Below, in pieces: positions 1 through 6,057 of a DNA stretch of 6,665 bases (the first letter of the stretch is position 1; each line of letters opens with the position of its first letter). Where the stretch lies: assembly GCA_026394635.1 (NCBI GenBank), contig JAPKXV010000257.1, positions 1 through 6,665 on the forward strand, written 5' to 3'. A model generated the notes under the pieces. It was not told where the DNA came from. It saw only the letters and a list, made by a program, of their open reading frames with translations, and did not search any database. Both the position numbers and the translations under genes were made by a program. Source of the stretch: Methanoregula sp. (GTDB taxonomy: Archaea; Halobacteriota; Methanomicrobia; Methanomicrobiales; Methanospirillaceae).

Positions 1-1
1 C

Positions 2-940
2 CTGGAAGTCATCGGGCGCCACTCGGGCAAAAGTGCACAAGAGATCTATGCACTGGCGCTGCGCAAAGCAACCTGCACCATAGAGTGCAATGTGTCACCT
101 GACGGGACTGAAAGCCTGAGTGCGGAACCCGTCGACCTTGACGTTCTCGTCATTGTCCTTGAAGAGCCCCTGCCGTTCACCCGGAGGGATGGCACGGGCG
201 GGGAGATGGTGGAAGCGGTGATCGGGGATGCACGCGGGACAGCCCGTCTTGTCGCGTGGACTCCGGATATCCTTACCGGTATTCTTCCGGGAGCCACCAT
301 CCATATTACCGGTGCAAAACCGGACGGGCGGGGAGAGGGGCGGGCATACAGCCTTGATGAGAAGAGCACGGTTGCGATCGCGGATACGCAGGTATCCCCT
401 CCCTTCACCCCGGTCGGTTCCGTGGGCGACCGGGGCACGTATTCAGTGCAGGGTGACGTGAAGCGGGTTTTAGAGCCGCATGCATTCAAAACCCGTGACG
501 GCAGGGCATCATGGGTCAGGAATATCGTACTAACTGATGGCAAGGACGATCTTAACATCGTATTATGGGGAGAGAAGGCGTTGCTCCCGGTAACGCTTGG
601 CACGAGAATTGAGATTTATCATGCGACAGCAAAACCCGGACGGTTTCAGGAGATTGAGCTTGGTGCCGGCCGGGGCAGTGCCATCAGGATTCCGGATATG
701 CGGTCCGGTGAGATTGTCTTTGAAGGGACGGTAATTACCAGCAACGGGAATACCTTTATCGACAACGGGCAGGTGAGATACCTTGTCGACGGGTGCGATC
801 TCCCTCCATGGCACGAGATGCGGGTGAAGGGGGTGCTGTCAGGAGACAGGATCAGACCAGAACATGCGGAACCCGTGAACGTTTCTCCAGACGGGATCGA
901 AAAAAAAGTAAAAGAGCTGCAGGATACGTTAGCCAGATAA
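2..940 (+). CDS. RPA-like single-stranded DNA-binding OB-fold protein (5' end missing)
   Basis: This is a replication protein A-type protein, expected to coat single-stranded DNA during replication, repair and RadA-mediated recombination. The frame is open from base 2 with no stop, so the true start lies upstream; a GTG at 92 is an in-frame possibility, but the codons before it read as protein-like sequence, including SGKSAQEI, which resembles the helical segment before OB folds in archaeal RPAs. In visible numbering (312 residues), OB fold 1 spans about 45-128, with the typical IGDARGTARLVAW core. OB fold 2 spans about 146-230, with VLTDGKDDLNIVLWG. A shorter OB-like unit lies at 237-292, and a lysine-rich tail ends the protein. 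No C-terminal zinc-finger cysteine set is present, unlike RPA41-type proteins. radA lies just downstream on the same strand, which fits a partnership. The family call is firm; the exact RPA subtype and total length are not visible. Confidence 0.85.
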   Translation: MEVIGRHSGKSAQEIYALALRKATCTIECNVSPDGTESLSAEPVDLDVLVIVLEEPLPFTRRDGTGGEMVEAVIGDARGTARLVAWTPDILTGILPGATIHITGAKPDGRGEGRAYSLDEKSTVAIADTQVSPPFTPVGSVGDRGTYSVQGDVKRVLEPHAFKTRDGRASWVRNIVLTDGKDDLNIVLWGEKALLPVTLGTRIEIYHATAKPGRFQEIELGAGRGSAIRIPDMRSGEIVFEGTVITSNGNTFIDNGQVRYLVDGCDLPPWHEMRVKGVLSGDRIRPEHAEPVNVSPDGIEKKVKELQDTLAR

Positions 941-972
941 TACTGCTTCACTTTCACCCTGCACACTCCGAG

Positions 973-1005
973 CGCATATATGTATGGAGTTAAAATGTTC
1001 TTGTG
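973..1005 (+). promoter_or_regulatory. Probable radA promoter (TATA-like element)
   Basis: An AT-rich box, CATATATGTAT at 975-985, stands in an otherwise GC-rich stretch. Archaeal transcription usually starts about 25-27 bases after the TATA centre, here near 1005. This would give a leader of roughly 20 bases that still contains the ribosome binding site at 1010-1017. It implies that radA has its own promoter rather than depending only on the RPA transcript. Position is inferred from sequence only. Confidence 0.5.
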
Positions 1006-1009
1006 CCAT

Positions 1010-1017
1010 AGGAGATG
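1010..1017 (+). promoter_or_regulatory. Shine-Dalgarno site that decides the radA start
   Basis: AGGAGATG is close to the methanogen consensus AGGAGGTG and lies 9 bases before the ATG at 1027. An in-frame ATG at 1015 lies inside this site and has no room for its own binding site, so 1027 is preferred. Confidence 0.75.
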
Positions 1018-1026
1018 TTACACAAC

Positions 1027-2001
1027 ATGGCTGAAAAACCACAAGAGATTGAGGATTTACCGGGTGTAGGCCCGAGTACGGCAGAAAAACTTCGCGAAGC
1101 CGGTTATCTTACCATTGAGAGCGTAGCGACGACTTCCCCGGCAGAGCTTGCCGAGATCACCGAGATCTCAGAAGCGACCGCAAAAAAGATCATCAAGGCA
1201 GCCCGCGAGAAAGCGGATCTTGACGGGTTCAAGACCGGAAAGGAGATCTTTGAACAGAGAAAGGACGTACGGAAGATCTCGTTTCGCGTCCCGGAACTGG
1301 ATACCCTTATGGGAGGCGGGCTGGAGACTCAGGCGATCACCGAGATGTATGGTGAGTTTGGTTCCGGTAAGAGCCAGATCGTCCACCAGATGGCAGTCAA
1401 TGTCCAGCTCCCGGAAGATGATGGCGGGCTGAACGGGAGTGTCATCTACATCGATACCGAGAACACGTTCCGGCCGGAGCGCATCGAACAGATGGTCAAC
1501 GGGCTTGAGATTGACGGGCTTGATGCACAGGATTTTTTAAAAAATATTCACATCGCCCGTGCGCATACCTCAGACCACCAGATGCTCCTCGTGGAGAACT
1601 CGCGCGAGCTTGCGAACGAACTCAAAGAGAGCGATAAGCCGTTCAAGCTCTTCATCATCGACTCGCTCACTGCCCATTTCAGGGCGGAGTATGCCGGGAG
1701 GGGGACACTTGCGACACGCCAGCAGAAACTGAACCGGCACATGCACGAGCTCTTCAAGATCATTGACGAGCACAACGCGGTTGCGCTCGTGACCAACCAG
1801 GTAATGTCCAACCCTGCAGTCTTCTTCGGAGACCCGACAAAACCCATCGGCGGCAACATTGTCGGGCACACCGCCACGTTCCGGATCTACCTGCGCAAGA
1901 GCAAGGGGGGCAAACGCATTGCACGCCTTGTTGACAGCCCGAATCTCCCGGAGGGGGAGGCACCGTTTATCGTTGAAGAAGCGGGTCTCAAGCCTTGTTA
2001 A
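1027..2001 (+). CDS. radA: DNA repair and recombination protein RadA
   Basis: RadA is the archaeal RecA/Rad51 recombinase; it forms filaments on single-stranded DNA and drives ATP-dependent strand exchange. The 324-residue protein has an N-terminal helix-hairpin-helix domain (about 5-60, with DLPGVGPSTAEKL), a linker with GFKTG (67-71) at the place of the FxxA-type polymerisation motif, and a RecA core. Walker A is GEFGSGKS (109-116) and Walker B is LFIIDS (208-213). DNA-binding loop L1 lies around 219-240 and L2 around 257-280 (NQVMSNPAVFFGDPTKPIGG). Length and order match euryarchaeal RadA. The start at 1027 is chosen over 1015 because of the ribosome binding site. It probably has its own promoter and is followed with a 7-base overlap by a phosphatase gene. 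No key residue is missing. Confidence 0.97.
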   Translation: MAEKPQEIEDLPGVGPSTAEKLREAGYLTIESVATTSPAELAEITEISEATAKKIIKAAREKADLDGFKTGKEIFEQRKDVRKISFRVPELDTLMGGGLETQAITEMYGEFGSGKSQIVHQMAVNVQLPEDDGGLNGSVIYIDTENTFRPERIEQMVNGLEIDGLDAQDFLKNIHIARAHTSDHQMLLVENSRELANELKESDKPFKLFIIDSLTAHFRAEYAGRGTLATRQQKLNRHMHELFKIIDEHNAVALVTNQVMSNPAVFFGDPTKPIGGNIVGHTATFRIYLRKSKGGKRIARLVDSPNLPEGEAPFIVEEAGLKPC

Positions 2002-2693
2002 AAGCACTCCTGACCGATGTTGACGGGACGCTTACCGATCCGTCCCGCCGCATCAATACGGCCGCAATTACCGCAATCCGCTCACTGCAGGACAGCGGTG
2101 TTGAGGTCGTGTTCGCAAGCGGGAATACCGCTTGTTTCATGGATGCTCTCTGTAAAATGCTGGGTACCCGCGGGACCTTCATTGCGGAGAACGGGGGGGT
2201 ATTCCGGGTCGGATATACCGGCCCCCTGCACATCAAAGGAGACCAGGCAGCCTGCAGGCAGGCGCTGGAGCTGGTGCAGTCCCATTACCGCAAAGAGGGA
2301 AAAGAGCTCGATCTCTACAGCCCCTCCTACCGGTTTGCTGATCTCGCGTTTGCCCGGACGGTCCCGGTTGAAGAGGTGAAAAATCTTCTCCTCCATCTGC
2401 CAGTACGGGTGATCGATACCGGCTATGCAATTCACCTGCAGGCAGAAGGGGTGGATAAAGGGTCCGCCCTTTTGGCCCTCGCACAGGAAATGAATCTCCG
2501 GGCATCGGATTTCCTTGCCATCGGAGACTCGGTCAACGACACCCCGATGCTGAAGCGCGCGGGAATCGGGGTTGCGGTTGCAAATGCCCATCCGGATACC
2601 AAAGCGGCGGCAGCATTTGTGACGAGAGAAGAGTATGGCGACGGATTTGTTGAAGCAGTTGAAAAATATTTTTCTTATCTTCGTCCAAGGTAA
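1995..2693 (+). CDS. HAD-family phosphatase, archaeal phosphoglycolate phosphatase type
   Basis: This is a cytoplasmic, Mg-dependent HAD phosphatase of the archaeal phosphoglycolate phosphatase family, which hydrolyses 2-phosphoglycolate to glycolate; the real substrate could be another small phosphoester. All four HAD motifs are present in the 232 residues: DVDGT with D8 and D10, S42 in FASGN, K155 in GVDKGSAL, and GDSVND with D178 and D182. The region between about 80 and 150 fits a C2-type cap. Length is typical. The start is a rare TTG at 1995, inside the last codons of radA. It is the only start that keeps motif I near the N-terminus (MLKALLTDVDGT), and no clear Shine-Dalgarno is seen, so translational coupling to radA is likely. 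The 3' end overlaps the opposing PRC-barrel gene by 19 bases. Confidence 0.9.
   Translation: MLKALLTDVDGTLTDPSRRINTAAITAIRSLQDSGVEVVFASGNTACFMDALCKMLGTRGTFIAENGGVFRVGYTGPLHIKGDQAACRQALELVQSHYRKEGKELDLYSPSYRFADLAFARTVPVEEVKNLLLHLPVRVIDTGYAIHLQAEGVDKGSALLALAQEMNLRASDFLAIGDSVNDTPMLKRAGIGVAVANAHPDTKAAAAFVTREEYGDGFVEAVEKYFSYLRPR
2662..2673 (-). terminator. Possible terminator of the PRC-barrel gene
   Basis: AAAAATATTTTT is a perfect 12-base palindrome directly after the stop of the minus-strand PRC-barrel gene, so the minus transcript would end in a T-rich run. It lies inside the last codons of the opposing phosphatase gene and is symmetrical, so it could act in both directions. The role is inferred. 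Confidence 0.35.
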
Positions 2694-2929
2694 CGGTCAA
2701 CAACGATATAATCCTTAATATCTTTTACTGCCTCGAAGGGAAATTTCAGGATTTTGTCATCCTCCATCTCATAATTTGTTGTGTCAAAGGTCTGATCAGG
2801 ATGGATGAGTAATTCAATGACCTGGCCGGAATCAAAATCGACCCTGATATTTTTGAGGGTCCCAATAAGCTTCCCGTCGTTGGTCATGACCTTTTTTCGT
2901 GAGAGGGTGCGGGCAAATACACGTGTCAT
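2675..2929 (-). CDS. Small stand-alone PRC-barrel protein, possibly CdpB-like
   Basis: This 84-residue protein is essentially a single PRC-barrel domain: the N-terminal RTLSRKKVMTNDGKLIGTL (7-25), the VDFDSGQVIELLIHP strand pair (30-44), and the closing FPFEAVKDIKDYIVVDR (63-79). No signal peptide or membrane segment is seen. In haloarchaea, stand-alone PRC-barrel proteins with the same architecture and a VKDYIVV-like ending (CdpB1/CdpB2) belong to the cell-division machinery with SepF and FtsZ. Orthology is inferred from remembered similarity and not tested; a RimM-like RNA or ribosome role is an alternative. The ATG at 2929 has no Shine-Dalgarno; a TATA-like box centred near 2952 would place transcription start close to the ATG, suggesting a leaderless mRNA. 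The 3' end overlaps the convergent phosphatase gene by 19 bases. Confidence 0.85.
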   Translation of the reverse strand: MTRVFARTLSRKKVMTNDGKLIGTLKNIRVDFDSGQVIELLIHPDQTFDTTNYEMEDDKILKFPFEAVKDIKDYIVVDRYLGRR

Positions 2930-2945
2930 AAAAAAATTGACGACG

Positions 2946-2958
2946 TATAAATATTTAA
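2946..2958 (-). promoter_or_regulatory. TATA-like promoter of the PRC-barrel gene
   Basis: On the minus strand this reads TTAAATATTTATA and is centred about 23 bases before the ATG at 2929. The spacing fits transcription starting at or almost at the start codon. The AAATATTT core is palindromic, so it might also direct some plus-strand transcription. Confidence 0.55.
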
Positions 2959-2987
2959 GTGTTCTGAAAAGGGGGTTATTTCCGGGG

Positions 2988-3003
2988 TTTTTTCTTATTT
3001 TTT
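2988..3003 (+). terminator. Candidate plus-strand U-rich terminator
   Basis: TTTTTTCTTATTTTTT on the plus strand follows a G-run (GGGG at 2984-2987). Archaeal termination commonly uses such U-rich tracts without a stem. No plus-strand gene ends nearby; the closest upstream plus gene is the phosphatase ending at 2693. It could therefore end its read-through transcript or stop antisense transcription before the histone gene. Confidence 0.4.
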
Positions 3004-3026
3004 AAAGGGATTGTGGGACATATTCG

Positions 3027-3236
3027 CTATTTGAACATTTCAGCAGCCATTATTACATCAGAGCCCCGCACGGTCTTTCTGCCTGCATGGTCTGACATCT
3101 TTTTTGCTTCCTTTGCAAGAAAAATGCCATATTCCTCCATAAGATCGGCAAGGGTTGTCGTTGCATCGGCACTAACCCGCCCGGCACCAGCTTTTTTCAT
3201 GATCCGTTCAACAGCGGCCTGGGATAATTCATTCAT
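3027..3236 (-). CDS. Archaeal histone (HMf-like)
   Basis: This is a single-fold archaeal histone that dimerises and wraps DNA. The 69 residues run through the whole histone fold with little tail. The first helix region is SQAAVERIMKKAGAGRVS (5-22), the long central helix runs over about 26-52, and the last helix follows HAGRKTVRGSDVIMAAEMF (50-68). The arginine and lysine around AGAGRVS and HAGRKTV are the usual DNA-contacting places. The ATG at 3236 gives the standard family length. An in-frame GTG at 3263 would add nine residues outside the fold and lies upstream of the transcription start predicted from the TATA box. AGGT at 3241-3244 and GAGGG at 3247-3251 (minus strand) are possible ribosome binding sites. 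It lies downstream of the CBS regulator but seems to have its own promoter. Confidence 0.95.
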   Translation of the reverse strand: MNELSQAAVERIMKKAGAGRVSADATTTLADLMEEYGIFLAKEAKKMSDHAGRKTVRGSDVIMAAEMFK

Positions 3237-3270
3237 TGCAACCTGTCCCTCTCTTTGGTTCACTTCTCAT

Positions 3271-3283
3271 GGTATAAAAATAT
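3271..3283 (-). promoter_or_regulatory. TATA-like promoter of the histone gene
   Basis: The minus strand reads ATATTTTTATACC between the stop of the CBS regulator and the histone start. Transcription would begin near 3250, giving a short leader that includes the purine-rich ribosome binding site. The T-run could also help end the upstream regulator transcript. Confidence 0.55.
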
Positions 3284-3298
3284 GTCACCACAGCGTTC

Positions 3299-4177
3299 TC
3301 AGACGGACGGAAAGACCTTAATGATATCAGACTGGGTAAGAATTCCCACGGGTTTTCCATCCTCCACCACAATGAGGCGGCCGATCTCCCGTTCCTTGAA
3401 CCTCCGCACCACCTCAAAGAGTTTCGTACTGGACGGGACTTCGACAACATCCGTTGTCATGACGGAGGACACCTTGGTGGTCAGCGGCAGTTCGTCCCCG
3501 ATCGCCTTGGTGATATCGCTCATGGTGACGATCCCCCTTAATTTTCCCTTATCAATGACCGGCGCCCCGTGGATATGATGTGCATTGAAAAGGGCGACCG
3601 CATCGCGGATGGTGTCGGAGCTCTTAAGGGTCTTTAAGGGTGCACTCATGTAATATTTTATCGCCTTTTTCGGGAGGGATATCATCTCTGATGTGGAGAT
3701 CAACAGCGACTGTTCCGATTCATCCTTTCCAAACACCTCCCCCCTGATGACCAGCTTGTTCACCGGTGTCGGGCCGATCGCGATCTGGTCCCCAATCTCA
3801 AAGAGTTTGGCGCTCCCGATCAGCTTGATGACCGCGTGGCAGATATCAGGATGGCAGAGGGTGGTAAAATCGATCTCCGTGACACTTGCCCCTTTTACGA
3901 CTTCCCCGTTCCGGCTGATACTGACATCATAGTCCCTCTCGGAGTTACTCAGGTTGAGCTCTTTGTAAGCAAGCGCGGTGGGGATGTACCCCCCTTTGGG
4001 GCCGGGCACGCCATCGACAAACCCTACTGCTTTTAATGCCTGCATCTGGTTGCGGACGGTGCCGGGGTTCCTCCGGATCACCTCCGCAATCTCCTCTCCC
4101 TTGATCGCGTGGGAGTGCTGGTAATAGAGCGTGATGAGGGTAATGAGGATGTCTTTCTGGATAAGGGACAAGTCCAT
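3299..4177 (-). CDS. Winged-helix regulator with two C-terminal CBS domains (COG2524-like)
   Basis: This is a predicted archaeal transcription regulator whose CBS pair probably senses a nucleotide ligand such as AMP, ATP or S-adenosylmethionine; the ligand and target genes are unknown. In the 292 residues, a winged helix-turn-helix occupies about 5-72, with IKGEEIAEVIRRNPGTVRNQ (25-44) as the helix-turn-helix and GPKGGYIPT as the wing. A middle domain without a clear name spans about 80-170. CBS 1 runs over about 177-228 (ending GIVTMSDITKAI) and CBS 2 over about 239-291 (ending GILTQSDIIKVF). No membrane segment is seen. The frame stays open upstream to 4321, but that extension lies over the start of the opposing GTPase gene, so the ATG at 4177 is chosen. 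No Shine-Dalgarno precedes it, and the TATA box spacing suggests a leaderless mRNA. The divergent layout makes control of itself and the GTPase gene possible. Confidence 0.88.
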   Translation of the reverse strand: MDLSLIQKDILITLITLYYQHSHAIKGEEIAEVIRRNPGTVRNQMQALKAVGFVDGVPGPKGGYIPTALAYKELNLSNSERDYDVSISRNGEVVKGASVTEIDFTTLCHPDICHAVIKLIGSAKLFEIGDQIAIGPTPVNKLVIRGEVFGKDESEQSLLISTSEMISLPKKAIKYYMSAPLKTLKSSDTIRDAVALFNAHHIHGAPVIDKGKLRGIVTMSDITKAIGDELPLTTKVSSVMTTDVVEVPSSTKLFEVVRRFKEREIGRLIVVEDGKPVGILTQSDIIKVFPSV

Positions 4178-4223
4178 AACGATAAACCGTATAACCTTCC
4201 ATAAATATATAGGTTGAAGATTC
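4178..4223. promoter_or_regulatory. Compact divergent promoter with an inverted repeat
   Basis: Only 46 bases separate the CBS regulator and GTPase starts. An AT-rich element (ATAAATATATA, 4201-4211) is centred about 29 bases from the regulator ATG, a good TATA position for a leaderless minus transcript. For the plus strand it is too close, and a weaker box, CGTATAACC (about 4188-4196), fits better. AGGTTG at 4211-4216 may serve as ribosome binding site for the GTG at 4224. The inverted repeat AACCT (4193-4197) and AGGTT (4211-4215) brackets the TATA element and is a candidate operator. Confidence 0.5.
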
Positions 4224-5207
4224 GTGGAGTTTGAAAAATTACCGACGGTGCCAACGGCGGACGAGATTCTTGACCGGAGTTTTCGCCGTGCGGCAAAGAA
4301 AAGAAAAGAGAAGCTGAACAAGGACCGGGCGAACGAGGAGTTTGTCCGGGCTGTCAGCCATGCAATTCACGACCGTCTGGTGTATATCATCCGCGGGTTT
4401 CCGGAATTTGAAGAACTCCCCCAATTCTACCGTGATATGGTGGAGATCCTGTACGGCCTTGACCGGATAAAACAGGCACTGGGTGCGGTTGGCTGGGCGG
4501 CAAAACACACAAAAATGGTGGGCGGCGAGCTGGCATTTCAGTCAAGGAAAGCCCCGGATCCGCTCGTGGTGCGCAAGCGGGCGGTCGCCCGGCTCGCCTC
4601 CATGGTCCACCAGATCGACAAGGACCTGCTGTTCTTAAACGAGGTGCGGAATGTTTTACGGAAACTTCCCCATATCGATGACACATTTACCGTGGTTATC
4701 GCCGGGTACCCGAATGTTGGCAAATCATCATTCATCCGCCGGGTCTCCACGGCAACCCCGGAGGTGGCATCATACCCGTTCACGACAAAGGGAGTGATTG
4801 TCGGGCACCGGACCATGGGCCGGGAGAAGGTCCAGTTTGTCGATACCCCGGGGATCCTCGACCGGCCGGCCGACGAGCGCAATGCAATCGAACAGCAGGC
4901 ACTTTCTGCCGTCATGAATGTCGCTGATGTTATCCTCTTTATCATCGACCCGTCGGGACATTGCGGGTACCCCACGGAGGCGCAGCAGCACCTGCTCGGG
5001 GAATTACAGGGACTGGTCGAAATTCCCATCGTCGTGGTCGCAAACAAATCAGATATTACCCGGATCGATCTGTACGCTTCGATGTCCACAGAAAACGGGG
5101 AGGGTGTCGATGAGGTGCTCGAACACCTCCTCTCCTACCGTCCCGCGCCTACAAAAATGACGAGAGCGCTACCCCTGCAAACCCGCACCCCAGAGCAAAA
5201 CCGATAA
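4224..5207 (+). CDS. NOG1-family GTPase (Obg/TRAFAC class)
   Basis: NOG1-type GTPases act in assembly of the large ribosomal subunit; the archaeal form is shorter than the eukaryotic one and lacks its long C-terminal extension. The 327 residues hold an N-terminal helical NOG1 domain (about 5-155) and a GTPase domain with G1 GYPNVGKSS (161-169), the switch I threonines in YPFTTKG (184-190), G3 DTPG (207-210), G4 NKSD (274-277) and G5-like STENGEGVD (288-296). The GTG at 4224 gives the expected N-terminus (EFEKLPTVPTADEIL) and has a possible binding site, AGGTTG, six or seven bases upstream. A GTG at 4248 is a weaker alternative. The last twenty residues (after about 307) lie beyond the GTPase fold and are encoded in the overlap with the convergent protease gene; they may be poorly conserved. 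Confidence 0.93.
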   Translation: MEFEKLPTVPTADEILDRSFRRAAKKRKEKLNKDRANEEFVRAVSHAIHDRLVYIIRGFPEFEELPQFYRDMVEILYGLDRIKQALGAVGWAAKHTKMVGGELAFQSRKAPDPLVVRKRAVARLASMVHQIDKDLLFLNEVRNVLRKLPHIDDTFTVVIAGYPNVGKSSFIRRVSTATPEVASYPFTTKGVIVGHRTMGREKVQFVDTPGILDRPADERNAIEQQALSAVMNVADVILFIIDPSGHCGYPTEAQQHLLGELQGLVEIPIVVVANKSDITRIDLYASMSTENGEGVDEVLEHLLSYRPAPTKMTRALPLQTRTPEQNR

Positions 5208-6057
5208 TCGTTCCTCCGTTGAGGGGCGGGAGCCCTGCCTGGGGCCGTCCCGAATTCACGAAATACAGGAGCACCACGAGCCCTGCGAGCGAGCCGATGA
5301 TCGCACCAAGGGCGGGCAGGTTGACAAAACCCAGCACCCGGTAACCTTTCAGAAAGACATTGGCAGAGACAACGAGGATGGAGGGCATGATGAGGTCGCC
5401 CATCCCCATAATGAACGCCGCCCGCTCTCCTCCTTCTTCCAGCTTCCCGATACCCTCGCGAATGAACGAGTAGTCGCGCCGTTTGGGGATCACAAACAGG
5501 ATCGGTGTCTTGAGATCGATGACCCCTTCCGCAAGCGTGATCATGTGTTTTGTTTTGTACACCGAGATCGCATCGTAGACCGCCAGAAGGACCAGCAGGA
5601 TGACCACCGGGACGATCTCAAGCGAGACCCCGAAGATGGATGCAACGCCGGCAGCGATGAGTACCCCGAGCGTATCGATCACGTACCATTCGGGGTATTT
5701 ATAGAGCAGGACGGTTGCACCGATGGAGAGCGCGAGCACCAGCAGGACTGCGACATCTGTCGGGCCCATTGCGGAATAGACGATCGCGGAAAATATGTAG
5801 CCAAATGAGAAAAAGATGGAGACCGCGATCACCAGAACGATAATCTTTTTCAGGCCGAACCTGATGAGCAGGAGTAAGAAACCGGTAAAGACCAGCAGGA
5901 TGATAAAAAAGATGCCGATGTTTGCCACTGACGTCGGGTCCTCGAATGCAGTGATGCCGGCTTCCTGCACCGGAAGCGAGAGTGCAAGAGCCCCGATCTC
6001 GACGAGGACCAGCAGCAGGGGCATGGCAAGGAACGGTATGAGTCGTTTGAAGTCCAT
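5149..6057 (-). CDS. Presenilin-like intramembrane aspartyl protease
   Basis: This is a presenilin/signal-peptide-peptidase family protease that cleaves transmembrane helices within the membrane; natural substrates in archaea are unknown. The 302 residues suggest nine membrane segments: about 5-27, 43-65, 70-93, 101-118, 125-143, 147-167, 214-236, 244-267 and 281-301. Catalytic aspartates are D162 in the VYDA motif at the end of segment 6 and D221 in GMGD at the start of segment 7, with a hydrophilic loop between them. As I recall, the structurally solved Methanoculleus homologue uses D162 and D220, an almost identical spacing. The PAL motif before segment 9 reads PPL (277-279). The ATG at 6057 has GGAG seven bases upstream. 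The gene is divergent from a small membrane protein, and its 3' end overlaps the convergent GTPase gene by 59 bases. Confidence 0.93.
   Translation of the reverse strand: MDFKRLIPFLAMPLLLVLVEIGALALSLPVQEAGITAFEDPTSVANIGIFFIILLVFTGFLLLLIRFGLKKIIVLVIAVSIFFSFGYIFSAIVYSAMGPTDVAVLLVLALSIGATVLLYKYPEWYVIDTLGVLIAAGVASIFGVSLEIVPVVILLVLLAVYDAISVYKTKHMITLAEGVIDLKTPILFVIPKRRDYSFIREGIGKLEEGGERAAFIMGMGDLIMPSILVVSANVFLKGYRVLGFVNLPALGAIIGSLAGLVVLLYFVNSGRPQAGLPPLNGGTIIGFALGCGFAGVALSSFL

Noticed and set aside
46..603. 185-codon open frame on the minus strand opposite the RPA-like gene
   Set aside because: Serine-, arginine- and proline-rich composition without domain features; the opposite strand carries clear OB folds.
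2082..2591. 169-codon open frame on the minus strand opposite the phosphatase
   Set aside because: The plus strand has all four HAD motifs; the minus frame has no domain-like pattern.
2971..3017. Possible G-quadruplex from four G-runs on the plus strand
   Set aside because: The runs are GGGGG, GGGG, GGG and GGG, but one loop is about 19 bases and rich in T, which makes a stable quadruplex unlikely.
3237..3263. GTG start adding nine residues to the histone
   Set aside because: Archaeal histones of this type begin directly with the fold at about 66-70 residues, and the GTG lies upstream of the start of transcription predicted from the TATA box.
4178..4321. N-terminal extension of the CBS regulator by 48 residues on the minus strand
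   Set aside because: It would lie antisense over the start of the GTPase gene and over the promoter, and its low-complexity sequence is not part of the winged-helix domain; the ATG at 4177 fits the family better.
4538..5089. 183-codon open frame on the minus strand within the GTPase gene
   Set aside because: It is antisense to a complete, motif-bearing GTPase; its sequence shows no recognisable domain and long shadow frames are common in GC-rich genes.
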